Part shown: one piece after another, positions 8,134 through 16,960 of the stretch
Numbering within the stretch: the stretch's first letter is position 1
Layout: each line of letters opens with the position of its first letter
DNA from: Umezawaea sp049997955
Lineage (GTDB): Bacteria > Actinomycetota > Actinomycetes > Mycobacteriales > Pseudonocardiaceae
NCBI GenBank assembly: GCA_049997955.1
Contig: JAEBDY010000002.1
Location: 186,001-250,000, forward strand
Length of the DNA: 64,000 nt
Direction of reading: 5' to 3'
Position numbers and translations under genes: made by a program
Notes under the pieces: generated by a model
What the model saw: only the letters and a program-made list of their open reading frames with translations
Told to the model about the DNA's origin: nothing
The model's database searches: none

Positions 8134-8865
8134 TCACGCCGGCCTGCGGGCCAGCACGTGCAGACGTGCGGCGACGTCGCGCAGGGGTGATCGCGTCGCG
8201 GCCGCCAGCTCCAGCTCCGCGAGCGCCTCCGCGGCGCCCGGACTCGACTCCAGCACAGATCCGGGCACGAGGTCGGACACCACGCCGTAACCCTGCAACA
8301 CCTCCACCTTCAGCCCAGTGGCGATGATCAGCGCCTCCAGGCCGTCGATGTCGAACCGGCGCAGCAGCGGGTCCTTGGTGCCCGCCAGCTGACCTGCGGC
8401 GTCGTCGAGCAGGCGGCGGGCGTCGACCAGCCTGCCCGCGATGGCCCGGTGCAGCACGGCCGCGAACCGGTTCGCCACCAGCACGGACACCGCCCCGCCG
8501 GGCGCGGCGGCGGCCGCCAGCGCGGACGCCGCGACCCCGGCGTCGTCCACGATCTCCAGCAGCCCGTGGCCGAGCACCAGGTCGGCCTCGCCCTCGCGCG
8601 CCAGCTCGCCGAGCGCCTCGGTGTCGCCCTGGACCGCGGTGATGCGGTCGGCCACCCCGGCCTCGCGGGCCCGGCGGTGCAGGGTCGCCAGCGCGTTCGG
8701 ACTGGGCTCGATGACGGTGACGGCGCAGCCGGCCACGGCGAGCGGCACGGCCCACACGCCCGTGCCGCCGCCGACGTCGAGCACCCTGGGCGGTTCCCCG
8801 CCCCGGCGCTCCCGCGCGGCGATCAGCTCGGCGTCGAGCACCCTGTTTACGGCGTCCGGTCGCAT
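8134..8865 (-). CDS. Class I SAM-dependent methyltransferase
   Basis: A 243-residue Rossmann methyltransferase. The SAM loop VLDVGGGTGVWAVPLA is near residue 30, the acidic strand end is VIEPSPNAL, and a post-motif LGHGLLEIVDD follows. The tail RLHVLARRP is typical of actinobacterial relatives of CmoA/UbiE-type enzymes; the substrate is unknown. The ATG at 8865 is chosen because the longer frame crosses the divergent promoter; a TACGCT hexamer eight bases before it fits a leaderless start. It is divergent from the ParA gene with 99 bases between them. Confidence 0.85.
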   Translation of the reverse strand: MRPDAVNRVLDAELIAARERRGGEPPRVLDVGGGTGVWAVPLAVAGCAVTVIEPSPNALATLHRRAREAGVADRITAVQGDTEALGELAREGEADLVLGHGLLEIVDDAGVAASALAAAAAPGGAVSVLVANRFAAVLHRAIAGRLVDARRLLDDAAGQLAGTKDPLLRRFDIDGLEALIIATGLKVEVLQGYGVVSDLVPGSVLESSPGAAEALAELELAAATRSPLRDVAARLHVLARRPA

Positions 8866-8951
8866 GGTCGTAGAGCGTAGAGCGTGGTACCGACAGCGCA
8901 CGCCGACCGGCGGGGGCCGACCGAAGTTCGGAACAGATCTGGTAAAGACCG

Positions 8952-8964
8952 TAGGCTGCACCCC
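8952..8964 (+). promoter_or_regulatory. Putative leaderless promoter of the ParA gene
   Basis: TAGGCT at 8952-8957 sits seven bases before the GTG start, with no Shine-Dalgarno sequence in between. This is the usual geometry for actinobacterial leaderless transcripts. No convincing -35 hexamer was found. Confidence 0.5.
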
Positions 8965-9807
8965 GTGCATACGGTCGCAGTGCTGAGCCTCAAGGGTGGC
9001 GTGGGCAAGACGACGGTGGCGCTCGGTCTCGCCTCGGCCGCGCTCCGCCGTGGCGTGCGGACGCTGGTGATCGACCTGGATCCGCAGTGCAACGCCACCT
9101 CCACCCTCGAACCCGCCGAGACCGAGGCGTCCATCTACGACGTCCTGCGAGAACCCACGCTGGAGGTGCTCGAGAAGGCGATCGCGCCGAGCACCTGGGG
9201 CGAGGGGGTCGACGTGCTAGCGGGCTCCGAGGACGCGGAGTCGCTGAACCACCCCGACCCCGGTCAGAGCAGGTTGAGCAGACTGCGCGAGGCGCTGACC
9301 CTGATCAAGGACCGCGACGACGACTACCCGTACCAGCTCGTGCTGCTCGACTGCCCGCCCTCGCTCGGCCAGCTGACCCGCTCCGCGCTCGTCGCGGCCG
9401 ACCGGGCGCTGCTGATCACCGAGCCGACCATGTTCGCGGTCGCGGGCGTGCAGCGGGCGTTCGAGGCCGTGCAGAACGAGCGGGAGAACAACGCCGACCT
9501 GCAACCCCTCGGCGTGGTGGTGAACCGGGTCCGGCCCCGCTCGCACGAGCACCAGTTCCGCATCGAGGAGCTGCGCGACATCTTCGGCCCGCTGGTGATG
9601 CCGGTCGCACTGCCGGACCGACTGGCCGTCCAGCAGGCGCAGGGCGCGTGCATGCCGATCCACGAGTGGGGCACGCCCGGCGCCCGCGAGGTCGCGCTGG
9701 CGTTCAACCTGCTGCTCGCGCGGGTGCTGCGGGTCAGCCGCAGCCGCCGCCGGGCCGTGCACCGGGACTTCGACGACGAGGAGATCCAGGAAGCGGTCGA
9801 CGCGTGA
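8965..9807 (+). CDS. ParA/Soj-like ATPase
   Basis: A 280-residue P-loop ATPase. The deviant Walker A LSLKGGVGKTTVALGLA is at residues ~7-23, the acidic VIDLDPQCNATST follows, and switch LLDCPPSLGQLTRSAL appears near 135. No ParB gene or parS-like palindrome (TGTTTCACGTGAAACA) is nearby, so this is an orphan ParA rather than the chromosomal partition ATPase; it may position an unknown cargo or regulate the neighbouring membrane and repair genes. The GTG at 8965 is preferred because ParA proteins start just before the P-loop. Its stop overlaps the LysE-type gene start (GTGA), so the two are likely co-translated. Confidence 0.85.
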   Translation: MHTVAVLSLKGGVGKTTVALGLASAALRRGVRTLVIDLDPQCNATSTLEPAETEASIYDVLREPTLEVLEKAIAPSTWGEGVDVLAGSEDAESLNHPDPGQSRLSRLREALTLIKDRDDDYPYQLVLLDCPPSLGQLTRSALVAADRALLITEPTMFAVAGVQRAFEAVQNERENNADLQPLGVVVNRVRPRSHEHQFRIEELRDIFGPLVMPVALPDRLAVQQAQGACMPIHEWGTPGAREVALAFNLLLARVLRVSRSRRRAVHRDFDDEEIQEAVDA

Positions 9808-10439
9808 GCGTGGCCGCCCTGCTCGCCTTCACCGCCGCCGCGGTCCTGCTGACGATCACCCCTGGTCTGGACACCATGATGCTGCTGCGCATGGTGCTCG
9901 GCGGGGGCAGGCGCGCCGGGGTCTTCGGCGGCTTCGGGACGACGCTGGGCTGCCTCGTGTGGGGCGCGGCGAGCATCGCGGGCCTCACGGCGCTGTTGGT
10001 CACCTCGCGGCTCGCCTACGACGTGGTGCGCTGGGCGGGCGCGCTGTACCTGCTGTGGCTGGGCGGGTCGGCGCTGTGGAGGTCGTGGCGCGGCCGGGCC
10101 GTCGCGGCGGAGGTGCCCGCGCCGCGCGTGACACCGGGGCAGGCGCTGCGGATCGGGTTCACCACGAACGTGCTCAACCCCAAGATCGGCGTGTTCTACC
10201 TGAGCCTGCTCCCCCAGTTCCTGCCCGCCGACACCGGCGCGGCGGGTTGGGCGGCTCTGCTGGTGGGCATCCACGTGGGCGTCGGGCAGGTGTGGCAGCT
10301 CGTCGTGGTCTGGTTGGCGGGGCGGGCGGCCGTCGTGCTCACCAGGCCGCGCGTGAAGGAGTTGACGGAACGCCTGACGGCGTCCGTCCTGATCGGCTTC
10401 GGCCTGAAGGTGGCGTTCGACACCAGTGCCAGAGGGTGA
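9804..10439 (+). CDS. LysE/RhtB family amino-acid exporter
   Basis: A 211-residue inner-membrane protein with about six transmembrane helices. Family hallmarks are LTITPGLDTMMLLR at the N-terminus, FGTTLGCLVWGAASIAG, GALYLLWLGGSALW and the mid-protein GFTTNVLNPKIGVFYLSLLPQF. Members export amino acids or related metabolites; the substrate cannot be told from sequence. It starts with GTG inside the ParA stop (GTGA) and its own end overlaps the Nei2 gene start by 14 bases, giving a tightly packed run. Confidence 0.9.
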   Translation: MSVAALLAFTAAAVLLTITPGLDTMMLLRMVLGGGRRAGVFGGFGTTLGCLVWGAASIAGLTALLVTSRLAYDVVRWAGALYLLWLGGSALWRSWRGRAVAAEVPAPRVTPGQALRIGFTTNVLNPKIGVFYLSLLPQFLPADTGAAGWAALLVGIHVGVGQVWQLVVVWLAGRAAVVLTRPRVKELTERLTASVLIGFGLKVAFDTSARG

Positions 10440-11211
10440 CACGGTTTTCCTGGCGGGCCACCGCCTCAACGAGGCGCTGGCGGGCAAAGCGCTGCTCCGT
10501 GCGGAGCTGCGGCATCCACGGCTGCCCTCCGGGGCGCTGAGCGGGCGTTCGGTGCTCGGGGTGCGGACGGTGGGCAAGCACATCCTCATGCGGTTCTCCG
10601 GTGAGCTGAGCCTGCACAGCCACTTCCGGATGGACGGTGCCTGGCACCTCTACCGGCCGGGCCAGAAGTGGCAGCGGCCCGCCCACCAGGTGCGGGCGAT
10701 CATCGAGGTGGAGAACCGGATCGCGATCGGGTTCGCCCTGCACGACATGGAGCTCGTCCCCACCTCGGAGGAGAGCGGCCTCGTCGGCCACCTCGGCCCC
10801 GACCTGCTGGACGAGGACTGGTCGGACGACCACCTCCACGAGGCAGTGCGCAGGCTCACCGCCGATCCCACCCGGCAGTTGGGCCCGGCGCTGCTCGACC
10901 AGCGCGTGATGGCGGGAGTGGGCAACCTCTACAAGACCGAGGTGTGCTTCCTGCTGGGCGCGTCGCCGTGGGCGCCGGTGTCCTTCGTGGACGCGGCCGA
11001 GGCGGTGCGGCTGTCGCGGAAGCTGCTGCTGGCGAACGCGTGGGCGCCGGAGCAGAGCACCACCGGGCAGCGCGGGCGCGGCCACCAGCACTGGGTGTTC
11101 GAGCGGGGTGGCAAGCCGTGCCGCAAGTGCGGTGACCGCATCCTCGTGGAGACGCAGGGCGACGACTACATGGCGCGCATCTCGTACTGGTGCCCGACCT
11201 GCCAACAGTAG
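10426..11211 (+). CDS. nei2: Fpg/Nei family DNA glycosylase (Nei2-like)
   Basis: Base-excision repair glycosylase/AP lyase, 261 residues. The catalytic N-terminus PEGDTV supplies the proline nucleophile and glutamate after Met removal. GKHILMRF and LHSHFRMDGAW are family motifs, GVGNLYKTEVCFL is the helix-two-turn-helix, and the C-terminal zinc finger has C232, C235, C256 and C259. PEGDT at the N-terminus and the long spacing in the finger fit actinobacterial Nei2, which removes oxidised pyrimidines. The GTG at 10426 lies inside the preceding LysE gene. Confidence 0.9.
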   Translation: MPEGDTVFLAGHRLNEALAGKALLRAELRHPRLPSGALSGRSVLGVRTVGKHILMRFSGELSLHSHFRMDGAWHLYRPGQKWQRPAHQVRAIIEVENRIAIGFALHDMELVPTSEESGLVGHLGPDLLDEDWSDDHLHEAVRRLTADPTRQLGPALLDQRVMAGVGNLYKTEVCFLLGASPWAPVSFVDAAEAVRLSRKLLLANAWAPEQSTTGQRGRGHQHWVFERGGKPCRKCGDRILVETQGDDYMARISYWCPTCQQ

Positions 11212-11244
11212 GCTGACCTGGGTCTACTTCCAGGAGGTCGTTCG

Positions 11245-12270
11245 GTGGTCTACAAGCGCGTGATCCGCAAGGCGTTGTTCGGCCTGCACGGCGGCGACGC
11301 GGAGCGGGTCCACGAGACCACCCTCGGCGCGTTGTCGAGGCTGAGCCCGGCGCTGCGGTTCGGCACCGGCGCGCGGAACGAGCGCACGGTGTTCGGCGTG
11401 CGGTTCCCGAACCCGGTGGGGCTCGCGGCGGGGATGGACAAGGACGGCCGCGCCCTGCCCGCGTGGGCGGCGATGGGCTTCGGGTTCGTGGAGGTCGGCA
11501 CGGTGACCCGCCACCCGCAGCCCGGCAACCCGCGGCCGCGGCTGTTCCGGCTGCGGGAGAGCGAGGCCATCGTCAACCGGATGGGCTTCAACAACGCCGG
11601 GGCGCAGGCGCTGGCGGCCCGGTTGGAGCGGCTGGGCCCGCTGAGGGTGCCGCTGGGGATCAGCCTGGGGAAGTCCAAGGTGACCCCGGTGGAGGAGGCG
11701 GTGGAGGACTACCGCGCCTCGCTGCGCGCGCTGTACCGGTGGGGGGACTACTTCGCCGTCAACATCAGCTCGCCGAACACCCCCGGTCTGCGGAGCCTTC
11801 AGGACCGGACCGCGTTGACCGAACTGCTGGGCGGGTTGACCTCCACGGCGGACGAGCTGGCGCGCGGTGGCGTCCGGAAGCCGATCCTGGTGAAGATCGC
11901 CCCCGACCTGGCCGACAGCGCCATCGGGGAACTGCTGGAGGTCTGCGACCAGCACGGGGTCAGCGGGCTGATCGCCACCAACACGACGCTGGGCCGGAAC
12001 GGGCTGGCTGCGGCGGACCAGGGGCTCGCGGGTGAGGCGGGCGGTCTGAGCGGTCGGCCGTTGGCCGAACGGGCCCGCGAGGTGGTCCGGTTCGTGAGCC
12101 GGGAGACCGGGGGGAAGCTGCCGATCATCGGGGTGGGTGGGATCTTCGGGGCGGACGACGCTCGGCGGATGGTCGACGCCGGAGCGGACCTCGTGCAGGT
12201 GTACACGGGGTTCATCTACGAGGGGCCGGGGTTGGTGCGGCGGGTCAACAAGGCCCTGCGCGTCGGGTAG
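11245..12270 (+). CDS. pyrD: Quinone-dependent dihydroorotate dehydrogenase (class 2)
   Basis: Oxidises dihydroorotate to orotate in pyrimidine synthesis, feeding electrons to membrane quinone. The 341-residue length and N-terminal helical extension (YKRVIRKALFGLHGGDAERVHE) are class 2 features. FMN-site motifs include NPVGLAAGMDKDG, FGFVEVGTVTRHPQPGNP, NRMGFNNAG, VNISSPNTPGLRSLQ (with the class 2 catalytic Ser), KIAPDL, NTT and GVGGIFGADDA. AGGAGGTC at 11232-11239 sets the GTG start at 11245. It faces the uracil permease gene convergently across 71 bases, a natural pyrimidine pairing. Confidence 0.96.
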   Translation: MVYKRVIRKALFGLHGGDAERVHETTLGALSRLSPALRFGTGARNERTVFGVRFPNPVGLAAGMDKDGRALPAWAAMGFGFVEVGTVTRHPQPGNPRPRLFRLRESEAIVNRMGFNNAGAQALAARLERLGPLRVPLGISLGKSKVTPVEEAVEDYRASLRALYRWGDYFAVNISSPNTPGLRSLQDRTALTELLGGLTSTADELARGGVRKPILVKIAPDLADSAIGELLEVCDQHGVSGLIATNTTLGRNGLAAADQGLAGEAGGLSGRPLAERAREVVRFVSRETGGKLPIIGVGGIFGADDARRMVDAGADLVQVYTGFIYEGPGLVRRVNKALRVG

Positions 12271-12341
12271 CCGGTTGGCTCAGGTGGGCCTCGCGGGGTG
12301 AGCGGAACCGCCGGGATTCCGCCGGCACCGAGCGCGGTGGT

Positions 12342-13610
12342 CTACGACGGGCCCGTCTGAGCCTTGCGGGCGGCCCTGAGCCTGCGCATCACCGGGTGCA
12401 GGATGACGACCAGCAGGGAGCCCCAGACCAGGCCGCCCATTTCCACGCTGCCCAGCTTCAGGGTGAGGTCGCCCACGCCCGCCACCAGAGCGGCGCCGCC
12501 GACCATGGCGTTGGCGGGGTTGGTCAGGTCCACCCGGTTGTCCATCCAGATCCGGACGCCGATGAGGCCGATGAGCCCGTAGAGGACGAGGGTGGCGCCG
12601 CCGAGCACTCCCGGCGGGATGGTGGCCATGGCCGCGGTGAACTTCGGGGAGAACGCCAGCAGCACGGCACCGCAGGCCGCGACCGCGTAGGCGGCCGTCG
12701 AGTAGACCTTGGTCACCGCCATCACGCCGATGTTCTCGGAGTACGTGGTGGTGCCGGACGCGCCGCCCAGACCGCCCAGGAGCGTGGAGAGGCCGTTGGC
12801 GATGATCGAGTCGCCGACACTGCCGTCGAGGTCGCGGCCGGTCAGGGCGGCCACCGCCTTGACGTGGCCCACGTTCTCGGCGACCAGGACGATCACCACC
12901 GGCAGGAAGAGGAGGGTGACCGAGGGCCGGATCTCGGGGGTCTGGAAGCCGGGGAGACCCACCCACGCCGCGTCCCGCAGCGCTTGGAGGCTGTCGTCGG
13001 AGATGTCGCCGAGGACGCCGCCCAGCACCCAGCCGGCCGCCACACCGAAGAGGACCGACAGGCGGAAGACGAGCCCACTGCCCAGCACCCCCGCCAGCAG
13101 GATGAGCCCCATGGTCACGGCGGCCAGCAGCGGTTGCCGGGAGAACGAGTCCGTGGCGGAGTGCGACAGGTTCAGGCCGATGAGGATGACCACGGCGCCG
13201 GTGACCACCGGGGGCATCACCGTGTCGATCAGCCGCACGCCCAGCGCCTTGACGGCGATGCCCACGACGATCACCAGGAGTCCCACCGCCAGGACGCCAC
13301 CCAACTGCGCCGCGACGCCGTCCTCCCTGGACGCGGCCAGGGGGGCGATGAAGGCGAACGACGCGCCCAGGTAGCTGGGGACCCGGTTCCGCGTGAGGAG
13401 CAGGAACAGGAGGGTGCCCACGCCGGAGAACAGGAGGGTGGTGCTGACGGGGAGCCCGGTGACCGCGGGGACGAGGGCCGTGGCGCTGATCATCGCCACG
13501 AGGTGTTGGGCGCCGAAGCCGATGGTGAGCGGCCAGCTCAGCCGCTCCTGCGCTGCCACGGCTTCACCGTCGGTAGTCCGACCATCGCCGTGCACGGTCC
13601 ACAACGCCAC
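12342..13610 (-). CDS. Uracil/xanthine permease (NCS2 family)
   Basis: Proton-coupled nucleobase importer, 422 residues with about 12-14 membrane segments. NCS2 motifs seen are IGFGAQHLVAM near residue 30, PSYLGASFAFIAP, IDTVMPPVVTGAVVILIGL and the substrate-site helix VLVAENVGHVKAV followed by GGLGGASGTTTYSENIG. These fit UraA-type uracil carriers better than xanthine carriers, but the substrate is inferred. It lies convergent to pyrD, consistent with pyrimidine salvage. Confidence 0.9.
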   Translation of the reverse strand: MALWTVHGDGRTTDGEAVAAQERLSWPLTIGFGAQHLVAMISATALVPAVTGLPVSTTLLFSGVGTLLFLLLTRNRVPSYLGASFAFIAPLAASREDGVAAQLGGVLAVGLLVIVVGIAVKALGVRLIDTVMPPVVTGAVVILIGLNLSHSATDSFSRQPLLAAVTMGLILLAGVLGSGLVFRLSVLFGVAAGWVLGGVLGDISDDSLQALRDAAWVGLPGFQTPEIRPSVTLLFLPVVIVLVAENVGHVKAVAALTGRDLDGSVGDSIIANGLSTLLGGLGGASGTTTYSENIGVMAVTKVYSTAAYAVAACGAVLLAFSPKFTAAMATIPPGVLGGATLVLYGLIGLIGVRIWMDNRVDLTNPANAMVGGAALVAGVGDLTLKLGSVEMGGLVWGSLLVVILHPVMRRLRAARKAQTGPS

Positions 13611-13941
13611 TCAGTGCCCTCCCGGCAGTTCTGCCGGACGCCCCTGTCCGACCCCGGAATCCTGCCACGCCACGTAGCCAATGAGGCTATATAACGGTCT
13701 GATAATCACACGAAGGCACTAAGATTCTTGAGGTTGTCCACAGGATCGGGTCAACTTGACTACTCTGTGTGAAGCAATGGGGTGCGAGCAGATGGCCCCG
13801 AGCCGATCTGCGGGTGCATCACCGATGATCAGCCTACCGGGAGTGCATCCGGGCATACCGGATGAGCGGGACACTGGGGTGTCGCGAGCCGCGACGACCG
13901 CGCGAACCCGGATCTCGACGCCGCGAGCAGCGCTTCCCGGC
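13611..13941. other. 331-base gap: permease upstream region, short palindrome
   Basis: No gene is supported here. The half near 13680-13750 is AT-rich (GGCTATATAACGG) and should hold the permease promoter, reading leftward, though -35/-10 boxes could not be assigned with confidence. A perfect 7-bp inverted repeat with a 5-base loop (CATCCGG / CCGGATG, 13846-13864) lies about 80 bases past the pspM stop and could act as a weak terminator. Confidence 0.4.
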
Positions 13942-14739
13942 TCAGCGGGACAGGTCGCGCAGGGCCGACGCCAACCCGGCCAGGTGGTCCGTGGCGTCGT
14001 TCAGGGCGTGCCGGTGGTCGACGGCCGTGCTGGCGGCCAGGGCGCGGCCCGCCTCGGCGACCAGCACGCAGTACCCGTCCACGCCCTCGTCCAGCTGCCC
14101 GCGCAACCGCCGCACGCCCTCGATCAGCGGACCCCGGTCCAGGGGTGGCGCGGTGTCGCGGGCCCGTTCCACGGCCTGGAGCTGCGCCGACACGGCCCGA
14201 ATGGCCGCGGCGGCCTCCACACTGGTCGCGCGGGCCTGGTCGAGGGACTCCGTGGGAACCGACGTCAACGAGGTCGAGTTCAGCTGCCGGAGCAGCTCCT
14301 GCAACGTCTCCTCGGCGTCCTCCAACCTCTGCATCGGCTGGCGGGCCGTCGAGGAGTGGGAGGGCAGCGGCACCCGCGGTGGCGGCGCGGTGAGCGCCAG
14401 GTGCTGCTTGGCGGCGGTGATCTGCCGCATCTTCGAACCGGTGCGGAACGCCAGCACGCCCACGACCGCGCCGCCGACGGCCGCGCCCACCCCGATCTCG
14501 ACCGCGAACACGCCGAGGAAGGTGAACAGGCCGATCACGGCCAGGACCGCCAGCAGGCTGAACCACACCGTCATCGCCCGCCCGGCCCGCCGGTGGCGGC
14601 GGTCCAGCTTCGCCACCGGGTTGTTCCAGGCGTCCAGACGTCGACGAACTTGATCCGCGACGGGGCCCTGCAGTTGACCGCCGACCATCTGCGCGATCTC
14701 TCCCGCGGTCTTCTTGCGGGGCCCCATCCGGCTGCTCAT
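13942..14739 (-). CDS. pspM: Envelope stress protein PspM
   Basis: A 265-residue membrane protein with two adjacent transmembrane helices (about residues 55-98: VWFSLLAVLAVIGLFTFL and VEIGVGAAVGGAVVGVLAF) and a long cytoplasmic C-terminal helical domain. In mycobacteria the equivalent protein binds PspA and completes the ClgR-PspA-PspM membrane-protection loop. The identification rests on position directly after pspA (13-base gap), topology and size. The PspN gene that follows pspM in mycobacteria is absent. Confidence 0.8.
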   Translation of the reverse strand: MSSRMGPRKKTAGEIAQMVGGQLQGPVADQVRRRLDAWNNPVAKLDRRHRRAGRAMTVWFSLLAVLAVIGLFTFLGVFAVEIGVGAAVGGAVVGVLAFRTGSKMRQITAAKQHLALTAPPPRVPLPSHSSTARQPMQRLEDAEETLQELLRQLNSTSLTSVPTESLDQARATSVEAAAAIRAVSAQLQAVERARDTAPPLDRGPLIEGVRRLRGQLDEGVDGYCVLVAEAGRALAASTAVDHRHALNDATDHLAGLASALRDLSR

Positions 14740-14752
14740 CGACGTCCTCGGG

Positions 14753-15604
14753 TTAGCTCTGGCTGGCGGGCGGGTTTTGCTGCGGCATCTTCTGGGTCTG
14801 CTGGACGCGTGCGGCGATCTCCTGCTGGATGCTCGCCGCCGCGCTGGTCGACGAACCGCTGGTGACCTCGCCCGCGACCTTGCCGCCGCCCATGGAGGCG
14901 CGGATCTGCTCCAGGCGGGACGAGCCCGCCATCTGCGTGGTCGACTGCTGGACCTCCAGCATCCGGCCCTGCACGGAGTTCTGCGCCAGCTCCGCGGAAC
15001 CGAGGGCGGTGGTGTACCGCTTCTCGATCTTGTCGCGGACCTCCTCCAGGGAGGGGGTGTTGCCCGGCGCTGCCAGCTCGGTCATCTGGCGCAGCGACGA
15101 GGAGACCTGCTCCTGCATCTTGGCCTGCTCCAGCTGGCTGAGCAGCTTCGTGCGCTCCGCCAGCTTGGTCTGGAGCACCATCGCGTTGCGCTCGACGGCC
15201 TGCTTGGCCTGGCCCGCCGCCTGCAGCGACTGGTCGTGCAGGGTCTTGAGGTCCTCGATGCCCTGCTCGGCGGTGACGAGCTGGGTGGCGAACGAGGTGG
15301 CCGCGTTCTCGAACTCCCCGGCCTTCTTCTCGTCGCCCTTCGCCCTGGCCTCGTCCGCGAGGACCAGTGCCTGGCGGGCGGAGGACTGGAGCTTCTCCAC
15401 CTCGCCGAGCTGGCGGTTGAGCTTCATTTCGAGCTGGCGCTGGTTGCCGATGACCGCGGCCGCCTGCTGGGACAGCGCCTGGTGCTGCCGCTGCGCCTCC
15501 TCGATGGCCTGCTGGATCTGCACCTTCGGATCGGCGTGCTCATCGATCTTCGACGAGAACGACGCCATGAAGTACTTCCACGCCTTCACGAAAGGGTTGG
15601 CCAT
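14753..15604 (-). CDS. pspA: Phage shock protein A (PspA/IM30)
   Basis: A peripheral membrane protein of 283 residues, almost wholly coiled coil (helices from about residue 25 to 215) with the family start MANPFVKAWKYFMASFSSKI and DPKVQIQQAIEEAQ. ESCRT-III-like PspA oligomers coat and stabilise damaged membranes and, in actinobacteria, restrain ClgR. The Ser/Gln-rich tail (STSAAASIQQEIAARVQQTQ) extends beyond the standard core. A 292-base gap separates it from clgR, so it may have its own promoter as well as read-through. Confidence 0.93.
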   Translation of the reverse strand: MANPFVKAWKYFMASFSSKIDEHADPKVQIQQAIEEAQRQHQALSQQAAAVIGNQRQLEMKLNRQLGEVEKLQSSARQALVLADEARAKGDEKKAGEFENAATSFATQLVTAEQGIEDLKTLHDQSLQAAGQAKQAVERNAMVLQTKLAERTKLLSQLEQAKMQEQVSSSLRQMTELAAPGNTPSLEEVRDKIEKRYTTALGSAELAQNSVQGRMLEVQQSTTQMAGSSRLEQIRASMGGGKVAGEVTSGSSTSAAASIQQEIAARVQQTQKMPQQNPPASQS

Positions 15605-15896
15605 CTCCTACGCCTGCCTTCTCCGTACTTTCCTGGCTCGCGCTCGTGATTGGCAACGACCCGGTGCCGGTGTTGGTTCCATCGTGTCAGTTGTGCCGCG
15701 CTGCTTCCACCGACACGGGGAGATATCGGGGATCACCCTGAGACCGCCCCGCGACTTTCGTCGTCGGCATGGTCAATCCTGCCCCGTCGCGTGCGGGGAT
15801 CGTCGGCAACCCCCACCCGGCGTGGCCAACTCGTTGTACGCGGCAGCGCCGAGACGGGGTGTCCCCCGCTCGGCGCTGTGGTCGCGCGCGTGGATC

Positions 15897-16328
15897 TCAG
15901 GCCGCCACCACGGCACCGCGCGGCGGACTGATCGAGGTGGACAGCCTGTGGCTGAGCACGGGCTGCAGCCGCAGGTCGGACAGGTCGTTGCCGATCACGG
16001 CCGGCACCAGGGTGCCCGCGTCCAGACTCGGCTCCAGTCCCGCCTTGGCGGGTTCGGGGCGCTTGGTGAGCGCCGCCGGACTGGTGACCGGCTCCAGGGC
16101 GCTCATGTCGCCCGCGACCCGGTTCAGTAGTTCGGACAGGGGCAGGTCCAACGCCTCGCAAATCGCCGCCAGCAACTCGCTGGAGGCCTCCTTGCGGCCA
16201 CGCTCCACCTCGGACAGGTACCCCAGGCTGACACGGGCGGTCCTGGAGACCTCGCGCAGCGTGCGGCGTTGGGTGGTGCGGGCATGGCGGAGACGATCAC
16301 CGATCGCCTCGCGTAGCAGCACGGTCAT
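15897..16328 (-). CDS. clgR: XRE-family transcriptional activator ClgR
   Basis: A 143-residue regulator with the HTH at residues ~8-65 (IGDRLRHARTTQRRTLREVS, VSLGYLSEVERGRKEASSEL). ClgR activates Clp protease and pspA genes in actinobacteria. The ATG at 16328 is fixed by an AAGGAGG ribosome site eight bases upstream; an upstream ATG at 16412 would place the regulator box inside the gene. A ClgR-type palindrome at 16404-16420 suggests autoregulation. The C-terminal ~60 residues (LSHRLSTSISPPRGAVVAA) end in a small nonpolar tail of the type that makes ClgR a Clp substrate. Confidence 0.92.
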   Translation of the reverse strand: MTVLLREAIGDRLRHARTTQRRTLREVSRTARVSLGYLSEVERGRKEASSELLAAICEALDLPLSELLNRVAGDMSALEPVTSPAALTKRPEPAKAGLEPSLDAGTLVPAVIGNDLSDLRLQPVLSHRLSTSISPPRGAVVAA

Positions 16329-16403
16329 CGCGCGCCTCCTTCCGGCCGGCCGTGCCCCCACGTTACCGATACACCCGGACAACGGGCAGTTACTTCGGGA
16401 CAC

Positions 16404-16420
16404 GTCCGCCAAGGGCGAAC
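16404..16420. promoter_or_regulatory. clgR: Candidate ClgR operator
   Basis: GTCCGCCAAGGGCGAAC is a near-perfect palindrome (six of seven arm bases pair around AAG). It fits the published ClgR core CGCYNANRGCG. It lies 76 bases upstream of the clgR ATG. No second copy was found in the 292 bases before pspA. Confidence 0.55.
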
Positions 16421-16483
16421 GAGTGGCGGGGCCGTCGAGTTCCCGACCCGTTCACCGCTCGGCCACGGAATCCACCGGGCACG

Positions 16484-16960
16484 TCACCCGGAAGTGCTGG
16501 TCAGCCGCTTCACCAGGAGGGTGAGGGCACCGTCGACGGAGGCGGCGCGCACATCGTGACGGTCGCCACCCAGAGTCATCGTCTCCACCGACGTTCCGGC
16601 CTCGCTCGACACGGCGACGTGCACGGTGCCCGGCGCGACGCCGTCCTGCGGGTCCGGACCGGCCACGCCGGTCAGCCCGAGGCCCCAGGTCGCCCCGCAG
16701 CGCGTCCGTGCGCCCTCGGCCAGCTGACCGGCCACCTCGGGGTGCACGGCGCCGTGTGCGGCCAGCAGGGCCTCGTCCACGCCCGCGAGCGCGTGCTTGA
16801 GGTCCGTCGCGTAGACGACCAGGCCGCCGCGCACGACGGCGCTGGAGCCCGGCACGGACGTGAGGGCGGCCGTCACGAGACCGGCGGTCAACGATTCGGC
16901 GGTCGCCACCGTCTCGCCGCGCTCGCGCAGCAGCGCGACCACGGCGGCGGGGTCGGTCAC
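16484..16960 (-). CDS. cinA: CinA C-terminal amidohydrolase (NMN deamidase type)
   Basis: A 158-residue single-domain CinA/PncC protein, which hydrolyses nicotinamide mononucleotide to NaMN. Motifs: ETVATAESLTAGLV near residue 15, VRGGLVVYATDLKHAL, WGLGLTGVAGPDPQDG and GTVHVAV. The N-terminal MoCF domain of long CinA proteins is absent, as is normal for this actinobacterial locus. The GTG start at 16960 overlaps the pgsA stop (GTGA), so translation is probably coupled. Confidence 0.92.
   Translation of the reverse strand: MTDPAAVVALLRERGETVATAESLTAGLVTAALTSVPGSSAVVRGGLVVYATDLKHALAGVDEALLAAHGAVHPEVAGQLAEGARTRCGATWGLGLTGVAGPDPQDGVAPGTVHVAVSSEAGTSVETMTLGGDRHDVRAASVDGALTLLVKRLTSTSG

Noticed and set aside
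13756..14865. Long plus-strand frame across pspM
   Set aside because: Composition-driven shadow of pspM, which has family features and a start.
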